Shown here: positions 17,154 through 27,475 of the stretch, in pieces
Position numbering within the stretch: position 1 is the first letter of the stretch
Layout of the letters: each line of letters opens with the position of its first letter
DNA from: Verrucomicrobiota bacterium
GTDB lineage: Bacteria; Verrucomicrobiota; Verrucomicrobiae; Limisphaerales; UBA11358
Assembly (NCBI GenBank): GCA_014860005.1
Contig: JACZKP010000045.1
Location: forward strand, 107,113-171,112
Direction: 5' to 3'
DNA length: 64,000 nucleotides
Program-made: the position numbers and the translations under genes
Notes under the pieces: model-generated
Databases searched by the model: none
Told to the model about the DNA's origin: nothing
What the model saw: only the letters and a program-made list of their open reading frames with translations

Positions 17154-17390
17154 TCAACTCGCGGTTTGTAGTTTGCACTCATGGCAGCCTTTGACGCGGT
17201 CGTCCCGGTCGCTGATTTCATCTGGATTCACTTGGAGGCCCTGAATCAGCACAGTCACGATGCTCGTCAGGCGATTGAGCAGGTCATAGTTCCTGGTCGT
17301 GGTCATGCGCGTCACGGTGTTGCACGAGAAAGTAAATTGGCTGACCAGCGGGGAATTGGCAAGAAACGTGTACGCGGCGCGGGAATTTCA
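17154..17390 (-). pseudogene. RHS/YD-repeat protein remnant
   Basis: Reading down from about 17390: AAYTFLANSPLVSQFTFSC, then NTVTRMTTTRNYDLLNRLTS. YDLLNRLTS with RMTTTR is a canonical YD repeat of RHS proteins. The frame then loses repeat character and stops at 17156-17154. No start codon or flanking repeats remain. RHS proteins are usually over 1,000 residues, so this is a leftover of one or two repeats. It explains most of the otherwise empty gap between the lipoprotein and the FlbD-like gene. Confidence 0.65.
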
Positions 17391-17438
17391 CAGATGCACA
17401 CTTGTCAACGCGGTGAATTTCGGCAGTTTGGTGGGCGT

Positions 17439-17675
17439 ATGCCATTGATCAAATTGAATCGCATCAACAAAGGCGGGGAAATCCTGTTGAACAGCGACCA
17501 CATTGTCCTCGTGGAAATCGAGTCCCGGGCGACCACGGTTCACATGCGGAAAGGACAACTCTTTTCCGTGGAGGAAACGCCCGCGGCCATCGCGGACGCC
17601 ATTGAACGGTTGGCGGTCGCGCGCATCAAGAACGCCATTGTGGAAAGCGGCCTGGGCGGCAAGACGCCGATATGA
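17439..17675 (+). CDS. FlbD-like small protein
   Basis: A 78-residue protein: MPLIKLNRINKGGEILLN, then DHIVLVEIESRATTVHMRKG and a helix AAIADAIERLAVARI. The order IKL.R.N...LN.D.I..VE....T.V...G..F.V.E resembles the FlbD family (PF06289), short proteins often next to flagellar genes but also alone in non-motile bacteria. No flagellar gene is in the window, so a flagellar role is not implied. The ATG at 17439 is preferred: upstream codons in this frame are antisense to the RHS remnant. Confidence 0.7.
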   Translation: MPLIKLNRINKGGEILLNSDHIVLVEIESRATTVHMRKGQLFSVEETPAAIADAIERLAVARIKNAIVESGLGGKTPI

Positions 17676-17723
17676 ACCGCGGCTCGCCTGCCTGCTAATC
17701 ATTGTCAGAGCCAATCCCTGGCC

Positions 17724-18092
17724 GTGAAGACCGTTGCCATCATTGGGGCCTCGAACGATCCGCGCAAATACGGCAACAAAGCCGTGCGGGCTTATCTGCG
17801 GCAGGGTTACACCGTTTATCCGGTGAACCTGAACGAGGAGCGCATCGAAGGGTTGCCGGCCTTCCGCAGCATCCGCGACGTACCCGCGCGTCCCGACCTC
17901 ATCAGTGTTTACCTGCCGCCGGCATTGACGCTACGGGTTTTGCCCGACATTGCCGCGAAAGGTTGCGATGAACTTTGGCTCAATCCCGGCACCGAGTCGG
18001 AGGAGGTGTTGTTGGAAGCGGCCCGCCTCAAACTGAAGGTAATCCAGGCGTGCAGCATTCTCGGGGTGGGCGTTTCACCGGAAACACTTTGA
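17724..18092 (+). CDS. CoA-binding domain protein (YccU-like)
   Basis: A 122-residue single-domain Rossmann protein with a GTG start: VKTVAIIGASNDPRKYGNKAV holds the GxS nucleotide loop. It is followed by GYTVYPVNLNEERIEGLPAF, then DLISVYLPPALTLRVLPDI and ELWLNPGTESEEVL. It ends in CSILGVGVSPETL, where family members often have a Cys-Ile-x-x-E motif. It matches the CoA_binding family related to the N-terminal half of succinyl-CoA synthetase alpha. Members bind CoA or a dinucleotide, but the physiological role is unknown. It follows the FlbD-like gene by 48 bases on the same strand. Confidence 0.85.
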   Translation: MKTVAIIGASNDPRKYGNKAVRAYLRQGYTVYPVNLNEERIEGLPAFRSIRDVPARPDLISVYLPPALTLRVLPDIAAKGCDELWLNPGTESEEVLLEAARLKLKVIQACSILGVGVSPETL

Positions 18093-18167
18093 GCCGCCCA
18101 ACCCGCGAAACCGACATTCGCGGCGGTGAATAAACCTAAATCCGGCGGTTGCAATAAATGAAAAAGA

Positions 18168-18290
18168 GAAACCACAGATGGACGCAGATGAACACAGATT
18201 TTGACGCGAACGTGCTTCACCTGCCAGGTGATCGCAGTTCTTGGCGCAACTCCTTTTTATCCGTGTCCATCTGCGTCCATCTGTGGTTTC
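18168..18290. repeat. 32-bp inverted repeat pair, dispersed-repeat family
   Basis: Left arm 18168-18199 begins GAAACCACAGATGGACGCAG; right arm 18259-18290 ends GCGTCCATCTGTGGTTTC. The arms match at 30 of 32 positions, with a 59-base loop. The words CACAGATGGACGCAGATGAACACAGAT recur widely in environmental genomes, which suggests a mobile or folding repeat. It could form a stem-loop in the 3' UTR of the CoA-binding gene. Confidence 0.8.
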
Positions 18291-18379
18291 AACGGCTGTT
18301 TTTAGGATAAAATCTCCGGGCTGGCGCTTGCACGATGGTGGAGGGGGATTATCTTCTCAGGGAAGTCGAGGGGTCTTGT

Positions 18380-18574
18380 ATGAAAACCAAATCGCACAAG
18401 GTTGTCGAACAGCCCAAGCCCTTCACGCCCGGCATCACGCGAGCGATGGTCCGGCAGCACGCTTACGTCATGTTTCGTGACCGGCTGCCGCAGCGTCCCT
18501 TGACGCTGGAGGACTGGGTGCTGGCGGAAAAGGATCTCGTGGGCGAACTCGAAACCGAAGAGTCATCGCTTTGA
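18380..18574 (+). CDS. Small DUF2934-like protein
   Basis: A 64-residue protein starting MKTKSHKVVEQPKPF. The core RAMVRQHAYVMFRDRLPQ then LTLEDWVLAEKDLV follows the DUF2934 pattern (I...AY.....G......DW..AE..L), two helices of unknown function. The acidic tail GELETEESSL is typical. An upstream in-frame codon exists at 18335, but the ATG at 18380 fits the family. It is divergently spaced from sdhB, with their 3' ends facing. Confidence 0.6.
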   Translation: MKTKSHKVVEQPKPFTPGITRAMVRQHAYVMFRDRLPQRPLTLEDWVLAEKDLVGELETEESSL

Positions 18575-18712
18575 CTCGCGGTTGAAATCATGGTGTGTCG
18601 GTGCGGGCGAAAGGCCCGTAAAACGGTTGAACCCGTGCCGATGCACCACTTCTTGTTTTGACGCGCCACGCGCGCGTGAACGGCAACCAGAGGAACGCTG
18701 CCAGTTAAAATC

Positions 18713-19488
<776 letters not shown>

Positions 19489-19489
<1 letters not shown>

Positions 19490-21447
19490 TACTTGTAACT
19501 CCGCGTACTCATCTTCACTTCCTCGTACACGAGCGGTTCTTTGTTCAGCACGGGAGCTTTGCCTTCCCCGGCGTATTCCCACGCGGCCACGTAAGCGAAC
19601 GCATCGTCGCGGCGCTTCACGTCGCCGGGATTCACCAAGCCCTGCTGCACTTCGGGATCGTTCTTCGTGTACTGGAATTCCTCGCGGAAATGGCCGCCGC
19701 AGCTTTCCTCGCGATGCAACGCGTCGCGGCAAAGCAGTTCGCCCAGTTCCATGAAGTCGGCCACGCGACCAGCGTTTTCCAGGGATTGATTCCACTCGCC
19801 CGCCTCGCCGGCGACCTTTACGTTCTTCCAATACTCCTCGCGCAGTTCGCCAATGAGCTTGATGCCCTTCTCCAGTTCGGCCTTGGTGCGCGCCATACCG
19901 CAGTAGTCCCACATCAACTTGCCGAGCGCCTTGTGGAAGCTTGCGGGAGTCCTTGAGCCTTTGTTGTTCAGCAGGCGTTTGGTGATGGTCTGAACACTTT
20001 CCTCGGCCTGCTTGAACGCGGCGTTGTTCGTGGCGGGCCGCTTGTCCGGTTTTTGCGTGGCGAGGTAGCCGGAGAGCGTGGCCGGCAACACAAAATAACC
20101 GTCGGCCAGGCCTTGCATGAGCGCGCTGGCACCAAGGCGGTTCGCGCCATGATCGGAAAAGTTCGCCTCGCCGAGCACAAACAAGCCCGGGAGATTGCTC
20201 ATCAAATTGTAATCCACCCAGAGGCCGCCCATCGTGTAATGCACGGCGGGATAAATCCGCATCGGCGTCTGGTAGGCGTCTTCATTGGTGATTTCGTGAT
20301 ACATCGCGAACAGGTTGCCGTAACGCTCGCGCACCTTGCCTTCGCCGAGGCGCTTGATCGCATCCGCGAAATCCAGATAAACCCCCAGGCCCGTTGCGCC
20401 GATGCCCCGGCCCTCGTCGCAAACCACCTTGGCTGCGCGGCTGGCGATGTCCCGTGGGGCCAGGTTGCCGAACGCCGGATACATGCGCTCCAGGAAATAA
20501 TCCCGGTCACCCTCCGCAATGTCGGCCGGATTCCTTTTGCAGTCGTCCTTCTTTTTCGGCACCCACACGCGACCGTCGTTGCGCAGCGATTCACTCATCA
20601 GCGTGAGTTTGGATTGATAATCGCCGCTTACCGGGATGCACGTCGGATGAATCTGCGTGTAACACGGGTTGCCGAAACACGCGCCGCGCTTGTAAGCGCG
20701 CCAGATCGCCGTGGCATTCGAGCCGCGGGCGTAGGTGGAGAGATTATAGACGTTGCCGTAGCCCCCGGTCGCCAGCACCACGGCGTCCCCGTTGTGCCGG
20801 GTGATTTCGCCGGTCTGCAGATTGCGGACAATGATGCCTTTCGCGTGGCCGTCCACCACGACGAGGTCGAGCATCTCGGCGTGCGTGTAAGATTTCACGC
20901 CGCCGTTGGCGATGTTGCGGCAAAGCGCCGAGTAAGCGCCCAGCAAAAGCTGTTGCCCGGTCTGACCGCGCGCATAGAACGTGCGCGAAACCTGCGCGCC
21001 GCCAAAGGAGCGGTTGTCGAGCACCCCGCCGTACTCACGCGCAAACGGCACGCCCTGCGCCGCGCATTGGTCAATGATGTTCACCGACACTTCAGCGAGC
21101 CGATGCACGTTGGCCTCGCGCGCGCGAAAATCGCCGCCCTTGATGGTGTCGTAGAAGAGCCGATGCACGGAGTCGCCATCGTTCTGATAATTCTTGGCGG
21201 CGTTGATGCCGCCTTGCGCGGCCACCGAGTGGGCCCGCCGCGGCGAATCGTGAAACACAAAGTTGTGAACCTCGTAGCCGAGTTCCGCCAGCGTGGCTGC
21301 CGCGGACGAACCCGCCAGTCCGGCGCCGACGACGATGATCTTGTATTTCCGCTTGTTCGCCGGATTGATGAGCTTGGTGGAAAATTTGTGTTGCTCCCAT
21401 TTCTGGGCGAGCGGACCGGCGGGGATGTTGGAATTGAGTGTGGCCAT
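19489..21447 (-). CDS. sdhA: Succinate dehydrogenase/fumarate reductase flavoprotein subunit
   Basis: A 652-residue protein. The FAD-binding Rossmann motif [19 protein letters not shown] is near residue 40. Then comes [13 protein letters not shown], the region with the FAD-linking histidine, and [20 protein letters not shown]. The capping and active-site region has [26 protein letters not shown] with the catalytic His/Arg set. [13 protein letters not shown] near residue 415 is the usual Gly-rich second FAD motif. It oxidises succinate to fumarate, or reverses. The organisation sdhC-sdhA-sdhB and the length are those of the Bacteroidetes/Bacillus B-type complex. It is one base downstream of sdhC. 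Confidence 0.96.
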
Positions 21448-21448
21448 G

Positions 21449-22240
21449 TTACTTCGAAGTCTCCTTTCCGGTCGCAGCCGCCGGCTCGACCAAGGCCGCC
21501 GGTTTCAGTTCGAATCGCTTCTTCTCGGCGTACTCGCCGCCAACGACGCGCAGGAAGATGGAGACGGGAATCAACGCATAACCAATGAAGATGGCGATGC
21601 TCGCAACCTTCGCAAAGAGTTGGATGCGCGGCCACCAGATGTGATTCCGAAATCCCAGCGACTGGAACATGCTGGCCAGACCGTGCCCGAGGTGAATGAA
21701 GAGCACCGCCTGGGCGACCAGATAAAACAAGGTGACCCACCACACCTGGAAACCCAGCACGATCATGGCATAGACATCGAGCGTCTTCTCGCCGCCGGGC
21801 AGCGTTGCCTCCAGCGTGCGGAAATCGCCCACGCCATTGATGCCCGGTAGCAGCGCGGTGAAGTGCGCCAGATGATAAACGATAAAAGCCGCGATCACCG
21901 AGCCGGTGCCCAGCATGTAACGCGACTGCCACGCGGAGCCGTAGGTTGGGGGCTTCGCATATTCCACGGGTCGCGCCGCCTTGCTGGCAAGGCTCAACTG
22001 GATGGCCGTGACAATATGCACCGCCACCAACGCGAGCAATCCGAGCCGCACGCTCCAGAGCAAGAGCGGTTTGCTTTTGAGGAAGTGCGCGTAGGTGTTG
22101 ATCATCTCCGGCGGTCCGAACACCTGGAGGTTGCCCACCAAATGTCCCACCACGAACAAGAAAAGGAGAATTCCGCTGGCGGCCATGACATACTTCTGGC
22201 CGAGCGACGACTTGTAGAGGCTTGAGATGCTGCTCATCAC
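21449..22240 (-). CDS. sdhC: Succinate dehydrogenase cytochrome b558 subunit
   Basis: A 263-residue membrane anchor with five hydrophobic helices. [28 protein letters not shown] is the first, with a heme-ligand His; [11 protein letters not shown] is in the second. [10 protein letters not shown] is in the third, and [16 protein letters not shown] in the fourth. The single-subunit, five-helix form with four axial histidines defines the B-type diheme anchor, matching the operon order. A second in-frame ATG at 22237 is possible. It is the first gene of the operon; the promoter should lie in 22241-22386. Confidence 0.94.
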   Translation of the reverse strand: MMSSISSLYKSSLGQKYVMAASGILLFLFVVGHLVGNLQVFGPPEMINTYAHFLKSKPLLLWSVRLGLLALVAVHIVTAIQLSLASKAARPVEYAKPPTYGSAWQSRYMLGTGSVIAAFIVYHLAHFTALLPGINGVGDFRTLEATLPGGEKTLDVYAMIVLGFQVWWVTLFYLVAQAVLFIHLGHGLASMFQSLGFRNHIWWPRIQLFAKVASIAIFIGYALIPVSIFLRVVGGEYAEKKRFELKPAALVEPAAATGKETSK

Positions 22241-22386
22241 GTGCTGACAGATTAAGAACCGGGCGTGAACGCCCCAAGGAACGCACAGAATCTAGTGAGC
22301 AATCGTCTGCGGCGTCAATGGAACTTAACGGGTATAAGCACTGCTTCCCTCAATTGTCGTCAGCCCTAATTGAAGAACCGCCGGAA

Positions 22387-23061
22387 TCAAACCATCCGCA
22401 GCAAGTCCAGCAGCGACTGGATTTGGCCGACATGTTTTGGTTCGGCAACCCGTTCGATTTGCACGGCAGACAATCCGGCCGCCCGTGCGCCCAGCACATC
22501 CGCTTCCATGCTGTCTCCCACGTGCAGAATCGCGTTGGCAGGCATGCCCAACCGGCGCACGGCTTCCTGAAAAATGGCGGGTGCCGGCTTGCCTGCGCCG
22601 ACCTCGCAGGATACGAGGATCATTTCAAAATGGTCGGTCAGATCAAGTGCGCGCAGCAGCGGACGCAGGCGGTCGTCCCAGTTTGAAATCAGGCCCAACC
22701 GCAGTCCGCGCGTTCGCAGCGCCTCCAACGTCGGGCGCACGTCGTCGTAGATTCGCCAGGCGGTGGCACGTCCAAAATGCTCATACAGCTCGGGGAAAAA
22801 AGTCTGGCTCGGCTTTTCGGTCAGCAGGCCCGCGAAAGATTCGTCCACGATGGCGGCCCAATCCGCGAGGGTATGGTCAAAGGCCGGATGCTGTTTCCAC
22901 GCGGCCAGGAAACGGCGGTTCAACATTTCCGCCGAGAGTCCTTTCGCGCCGTGACGCGCCGCCACCTCGGCATACACGTGGCCGACGGACGGCCAGGGTT
23001 CAATCAACGTGCCGCCAGCATCGAAGGTGACAGCTTGAAATTTGCCAGTGCCATCCATCAC
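22387..23061 (-). CDS. HAD-superfamily hydrolase (HDHD3-like)
   Basis: A 224-residue protein. Motif I is VTFDAGGTLI, where the nucleophile Asp is followed by A instead of the more usual D-x-D second Asp (DAGGT is common in the HDHD3 group). Motif II is LRLGLISNWD, motif III is around GAGKPAPAIF with the Lys, and motif IV is ILHVGDSMEADVLGARAAG. The helical cap is inserted after motif I. It acts on small phosphorylated or haloacid-like substrates, not predictable here. Transcribed toward sdhC but separated from it; its start is 35 bases from the oligopeptidase stop. Confidence 0.88.
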   Translation of the reverse strand: MMDGTGKFQAVTFDAGGTLIEPWPSVGHVYAEVAARHGAKGLSAEMLNRRFLAAWKQHPAFDHTLADWAAIVDESFAGLLTEKPSQTFFPELYEHFGRATAWRIYDDVRPTLEALRTRGLRLGLISNWDDRLRPLLRALDLTDHFEMILVSCEVGAGKPAPAIFQEAVRRLGMPANAILHVGDSMEADVLGARAAGLSAVQIERVAEPKHVGQIQSLLDLLRMV

Positions 23062-23094
23062 GAATCTCTAAAACCACTACGGTGCCCTTGGTAT

Positions 23095-25227
23095 TCAGGG
23101 CATCCACACACCTAATTCATTTACCAGGAACGCCCATTTGTCCGCTGCCTCTTCGATGAGTTTGGCTGTGGGCTTGCCGGCGCCGTGGCCCGCCTTGGTT
23201 TCAATGCGGATCAGTGTGGGGGACTTGCCCGCTTGCGCCGCCTGAAGCGCCGCGGCGAATTTGAAACTGTGCGCCGGCACCACGCGATCATCGTGATCGG
23301 CCGTGGTGACCATCGTGGCGGGATACTTCATGCCTGGTTTCAAGTTGTGAAGTGGTGAGTAGGCGTAAAGCGCTTTGAACTCGTCGGGATCATCCGCCGA
23401 TCCGTAATCGCTCGTCCACGCCCAACCAATGGTGAACTTGTGGAAGCGCAACATGTCCATCACCCCAACCGCTGGCAGCGTGGCGGCGAACAAACCGGGC
23501 CGCTGTGTCATGCAGGCACCCACCAGCAATCCGCCGTTGCTGCCTCCGGAAATCGCCAGCTTCTTCGGCGAGGTGTATTTGTTGGCGATCAGCCATTCCG
23601 CCGCCGCGATGAAGTCATCGAACACATTCTGCTTTTGCAGCTTGGTGCCGGCGCGATGCCATTCCTCACCGTACTCGCCGCCACCGCGAAGGTTGGGCAC
23701 AGCATACACACCGCCCATTTCCATCCACGCCAGATTCGCCACGGAGAAACCCGGCGTCAGGCTGATGTTGAAGCCGCCGTAGCCGTAAAGCAGTGTCGGG
23801 TTCTGGCCATTGAGTTTCAGCCCTTTCTTATGCGAGATGAACATCGGCACGCGCGTGCCGTCCTTGCTTGCATAAAACACCTGGCGCGTTTCGTAATCGT
23901 CGGGATTGAAATCCACCTCTGGCTGGCGAAACACCGTGCTCGTGCCGGTGGTCAGGTCGTAACGGAAGATTGTGCCCGGTGCCGTGTAGCTCGTGAACGA
24001 GTAAAACGTTTCCGTGTCCGCGCGTTTGCCGCCAAAGCCGCCTGCCGAGCCGATGCCCGGCAACGCCACTTCGCGGATGAAACTTCCATCCAGACCGAAA
24101 ATCTTCACCTGGCTGCGCGCGTCCTTCAGGTAGGAACAAATAAACTGGTGGTTGACCACGTTCACGCGCGCCAGGGTTTCCGGGGCTTGCGGGATGATCT
24201 CCTTCCAATTCGCGCGCTCGGGCCGGGTGACATCAATGGCAATGACGCGGTGGCGCGGCGCGTTCAGATCGGTCTTGAACCAGAACACCGGGCCGTCGTT
24301 GTCAACGAACGAGTAGTCCGCATCGAAATCCATGAGCAACTCAACCACCGGCGAGTCCGGTTGCTGCAAATCCTGATACAGCACGCGGTTCTTCGGGTCC
24401 GTGCCCTGCGAAGCGGTGATGATGAGATAACGACCGTCGTCCGTCACACCGCCGTAGAAATTCCAATCCTTGTGATCGGGCCGATGGTAAACCAGCTTGT
24501 CCTCCGACTGTGGTGTGCCGAGGCGATGATGGTAAAGTTTGTGGAAATAATTCGCCTTCGTCAGCTTCGTTCCCTCGGTTGGCTCATCGTAGCGTGAATA
24601 GAAAAACCCGCGGCCATCCTTGGTCCATGACGCGCTGGAGAATTTCACCCACTTGACGTGATCCGGGAGGTCCTGGCCGGTGCGCACATCGCGGACCTTC
24701 CACTCCTGCCAATCCGAGCCGGCGCTGGACAAACCATAGGCCATGCGACTGCCGTCGTCGGTGATCCGATAACCGCTCAACGCTACGGTGCCGTCGGCGG
24801 AAAGTGTATTGGGATCAAGCAGCGTCGTGGGTTCCGCTCCAAGCGATGTCATCGTGTAAAGCACGCTCTGGTTTTGCAGCCCGTCATTCTTCGCATAGAA
24901 ATAACGGTCGCCCTGTTTGAAGGGCACACCGTAGCGCTCGTAGTTCCAGAGTTTGGTGAGCCGTTCCTTGATGTCGGCGCGTTGAGGGATCTTTTCCAGA
25001 TAGCCGAACGTCACCTTGTTCTGCGCCTCGACCCACGCTTTGGTTTCCGCGGAATTGTCATCCTCCAGCCAGCGATACGGATCGGCGACTTTCACGCCGT
25101 GATAATCATCCACCTGCGGCGACTGCTTTGTGACTGGATAAGAGACGCGTGACAGGCGGGTGGTGGTGGCGCAACCAATGAGTAACGCGGTGATCGCAAC
25201 GGCGGTAAAATACTTTGGAAATACCAT
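23095..25227 (-). CDS. Prolyl oligopeptidase family serine peptidase (S9A), predicted lipoprotein
   Basis: A 710-residue protein. The ATG at 25227 gives a lipoprotein signal, MVFPKYFTAVAITALLIGC, with lipobox LIGC. The N-terminal propeller begins with DYHGVKVADPYRWLEDD, the S9A signature. The C-terminal alpha/beta-hydrolase domain has GGSNGGLLVGA (nucleophile Ser), DHDDRVVPAHSFK (Asp) and TKAGHGAGKP (His). It cleaves short peptides after proline. It likely sits in the periplasm as a nutrient-scavenging peptidase. Length equals the family norm of about 700. A 75-base longer start is possible but breaks the signal. Confidence 0.93.
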   Translation of the reverse strand: MVFPKYFTAVAITALLIGCATTTRLSRVSYPVTKQSPQVDDYHGVKVADPYRWLEDDNSAETKAWVEAQNKVTFGYLEKIPQRADIKERLTKLWNYERYGVPFKQGDRYFYAKNDGLQNQSVLYTMTSLGAEPTTLLDPNTLSADGTVALSGYRITDDGSRMAYGLSSAGSDWQEWKVRDVRTGQDLPDHVKWVKFSSASWTKDGRGFFYSRYDEPTEGTKLTKANYFHKLYHHRLGTPQSEDKLVYHRPDHKDWNFYGGVTDDGRYLIITASQGTDPKNRVLYQDLQQPDSPVVELLMDFDADYSFVDNDGPVFWFKTDLNAPRHRVIAIDVTRPERANWKEIIPQAPETLARVNVVNHQFICSYLKDARSQVKIFGLDGSFIREVALPGIGSAGGFGGKRADTETFYSFTSYTAPGTIFRYDLTTGTSTVFRQPEVDFNPDDYETRQVFYASKDGTRVPMFISHKKGLKLNGQNPTLLYGYGGFNISLTPGFSVANLAWMEMGGVYAVPNLRGGGEYGEEWHRAGTKLQKQNVFDDFIAAAEWLIANKYTSPKKLAISGGSNGGLLVGACMTQRPGLFAATLPAVGVMDMLRFHKFTIGWAWTSDYGSADDPDEFKALYAYSPLHNLKPGMKYPATMVTTADHDDRVVPAHSFKFAAALQAAQAGKSPTLIRIETKAGHGAGKPTAKLIEEAADKWAFLVNELGVWMP

Positions 25228-25259
25228 GCCGCGAACGATGCAAGGAAGCTGTGCCCGCG

Positions 25260-25673
25260 TCAAAGGGTTTTGGCAAACGGATTTGGCTTGGTCCGTCGCC
25301 AACTGAGATACTTTTTCGCCAGCCAGCCAAAAAAACAGATTCCCAGGATGTCCGCCGTCAGATCGCCAAGATCAAACGACCGTGAACGCAGGAACAGTTG
25401 CGAAAACTCCTCCAAGGTTGCCACGAACAAAACCGCCGCACTGCCCTTCAGGAAGGAGATTCGCCAGAGCCGGATTTGGGCTGCCCGCAGGACGAGGTTC
25501 ACGAGAAAGGCCAACATGCCAAACAACAGGAAATGTCCAATCTTGTCGCCGCCGGGGACCTTGTCGGCCAGACGGAAGAATTGGCGACCGTGCCCGCTGT
25601 CCGCCAAGGCGACGAGTCCGGCCATGAACAGAACGAAGGCGAACAGCACGATTTTGGCGCGGCGAATTTTCAT
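25260..25673 (-). CDS. VanZ-like membrane protein
   Basis: A 137-residue protein with four membrane segments: IVLFAFVLFMAGLVALAD, then GGDKIGHFLLFGMLAFLVNLV, then GSAAVLFVATLEEFSQLFL, then LTADILGICFFGWLA. The D-K-x-x-H-F, the E-E-x-x-Q, and the D-x-x-x-D/N-x-x-G positions are the conserved polar residues of the VanZ family. Despite the name, most members are not linked to glycopeptide resistance, and the function is unknown. It is 32 bases upstream of the oligopeptidase and shares its strand, so may be co-transcribed. Confidence 0.85.
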   Translation of the reverse strand: MKIRRAKIVLFAFVLFMAGLVALADSGHGRQFFRLADKVPGGDKIGHFLLFGMLAFLVNLVLRAAQIRLWRISFLKGSAAVLFVATLEEFSQLFLRSRSFDLGDLTADILGICFFGWLAKKYLSWRRTKPNPFAKTL

Positions 25674-25737
25674 GCAAGTCTCGATAGTTGACCGTGAAAG
25701 CGGTTTGCCTGTTCAGATTTATCGTGTTCCGTCGCTC

Positions 25738-27021
25738 TCATCGCCGCGGCGTCCAGTCGTTTAAGCCCTTCTCATCCGTGATGGAATTGGCGGCCAGATG
25801 CAATTGCTCCATGGCCTCCCCGATCAGATGCAGCGAGCCGGCCACAACCACAAACGGATCGGCGGCGGTCTGGCTGAGCGCTTCGGCGAGTGACGCGCAG
25901 GTGCTGGTGTTGACCTCGGGATTGGTGCGGCGGCAGGCCGCGCACAATTGCGCCGGATCGGCGCTGCGCTCGCTGCCCACCGCCACGCACACAATGCGCC
26001 CGGCCAGCGGTGCCAGCAACTCGCACATCACCTCCCAATCCTTGTCCTGCATGATGCCCAGAATGAACGTGGCCCGATTGCCGGGAAAATGTTCCTCGAG
26101 CGCGGCCCGCAATGAGGTGGCGCCCGCCGGATTGTGCGCGCCGTCCAGCAGGACGCGCCGCCCGCCCGGCAATTCCGCCAGTTGCAGCCGCCCGGGCCAT
26201 TTCAGCGCGGACAATCCGGCACGCTGTTGCGCCTCGCTCACGGGCAGTTGTCCCTGCAAGGTTTGCACCGTGGCCAGCGCCACCGCCGCGTTCATCCGTT
26301 GATGCCAGCCCGGCAACGGCAATGCCAGTGCGTCCAACGGCGGATGCTGCGTATGCGCGGGCGTGACCAGTGTGAGCGGACTACCCCGCTGAATCGCCGT
26401 CTCCTGGATCACCGCCAAGGCCTGCGGTTCTTCCGCGCCCGTGATGACCGGCACGCCCGGCTTGATGATGCCCGCCTTCTCCGTGGCAATGCTGGTCAGC
26501 GTGGCGCCCAGCCATTTCTGATGGTCGTATTGCACGTTCGTAATCACGCTCGCCAGCGGTGTGACGATGTTCGTGGCATCCAACCGGCCGCCCAGCCCGG
26601 TCTCCCAGATCACCAACTCGCACTGCTGCTCGGCGAAATGACGCAGAGCCATTACCGTGATCGCCTCGAAAAACGTCGGATGATGATCTTCGGGAAACTC
26701 CTTGAACCAACTCTGCATCTCGCCGACCCGGTGCAAAACCTCGCTTTCGCCAATCAACTCGCGGTTCACCTGCATCCGTTCGCGAAACGAAACCAGATGC
26801 GGCGACGTGAACAATCCCACGCGCAAGCCAGCCGCGCGATAAATGCCTTCCAGCATCGCGCAGGTCGAACCTTTGCCGTTCGTTCCGGCGACGTGAATAA
26901 AACGAAGCTGGTTCTGCGGATCGCCCGCCAGCGCGGCGAGCTTGAGCGTATTCTCCAGCCCGAACTTCGCGCCGAACCAGCGCAGGCTGTAAAGGAATTG
27001 AATGGTTTCGGCGTAGGTCAT
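25738..27021 (-). CDS. folC: Bifunctional folylpolyglutamate / dihydrofolate synthase
   Basis: A 427-residue Mur-ligase-like enzyme. IHVAGTNGKGSTCAMLEGI is the P-loop, GLFTSPHLVSFRERMQ the folate loop, and WETGLGGRLDATN the omega-loop with metal ligands. LLDGAHNPAGATSLRAAL is the inter-domain ATP-contacting motif. It adds glutamate to dihydropteroate and then to folates. The ATG at 27021 begins MTYAETIQFLYSL; a GTG at 27039 would add six residues. Monocistronic by appearance. Confidence 0.94.
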   Translation of the reverse strand: MTYAETIQFLYSLRWFGAKFGLENTLKLAALAGDPQNQLRFIHVAGTNGKGSTCAMLEGIYRAAGLRVGLFTSPHLVSFRERMQVNRELIGESEVLHRVGEMQSWFKEFPEDHHPTFFEAITVMALRHFAEQQCELVIWETGLGGRLDATNIVTPLASVITNVQYDHQKWLGATLTSIATEKAGIIKPGVPVITGAEEPQALAVIQETAIQRGSPLTLVTPAHTQHPPLDALALPLPGWHQRMNAAVALATVQTLQGQLPVSEAQQRAGLSALKWPGRLQLAELPGGRRVLLDGAHNPAGATSLRAALEEHFPGNRATFILGIMQDKDWEVMCELLAPLAGRIVCVAVGSERSADPAQLCAACRRTNPEVNTSTCASLAEALSQTAADPFVVVAGSLHLIGEAMEQLHLAANSITDEKGLNDWTPRR

Positions 27022-27073
27022 TGCGGGTTCAGCGGGCACGAAATGTTATGCAGGGGACAACCGTCGGCAGCCC

Positions 27074-27475
27074 TTACTTCAACAGCGCCTTGAAGCCGGC
27101 TTGCTCAAAGTGCTCGTCTCCGGTGAGCGCGTCGGTCAGCGCGTGATCCTGCATGACGACGAAGGAGAGGCAATCGGTGAGGGACCAGGCTTTGTCACGG
27201 CGGCCGGTGTACAGGACAAGCCCGCGGCGAAGAAGTTCCGGAGACGAGGGAACGATGCGGACGCGCGGATTGCGGTAAAGGTGGCCCACGAACTCGCCGA
27301 TGCGCTCACGCAAGGGAGGCTTGCACAAGGCGTCGGCCAGTTCCACCAACACCCATTCGGTGCTCAAAAGCTCGGCGCGATGCGTTTGCGAGAACTGAAG
27401 GCAACGAGTGTGGGCGGCGTCCGCCCGGTTGAGCAAACCCAGGAAGAAAAACGTATCGGCGAAAACCGCGCTCAT
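27074..27475 (-). CDS. PIN-domain ribonuclease toxin (VapC-like)
   Basis: A 133-residue protein beginning MSAVFADTFFFLGLLNRAD; the first Asp is an active-site metal ligand. STEWVLVELADALC carries the conserved Glu. SLTDCLSFVVMQDH carries the third acidic position (T-D-C), and DALTGDEHFEQAGF the fourth. VapC toxins cut specific tRNAs or rRNA. Its ATG overlaps the stop of the upstream small antitoxin gene (ATGA at 27475-27472), the classic coupled order antitoxin then toxin. The frame is intact, so this is likely a functional module, unlike those near 32 kb. Confidence 0.88.
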   Translation of the reverse strand: MSAVFADTFFFLGLLNRADAAHTRCLQFSQTHRAELLSTEWVLVELADALCKPPLRERIGEFVGHLYRNPRVRIVPSSPELLRRGLVLYTGRRDKAWSLTDCLSFVVMQDHALTDALTGDEHFEQAGFKALLK

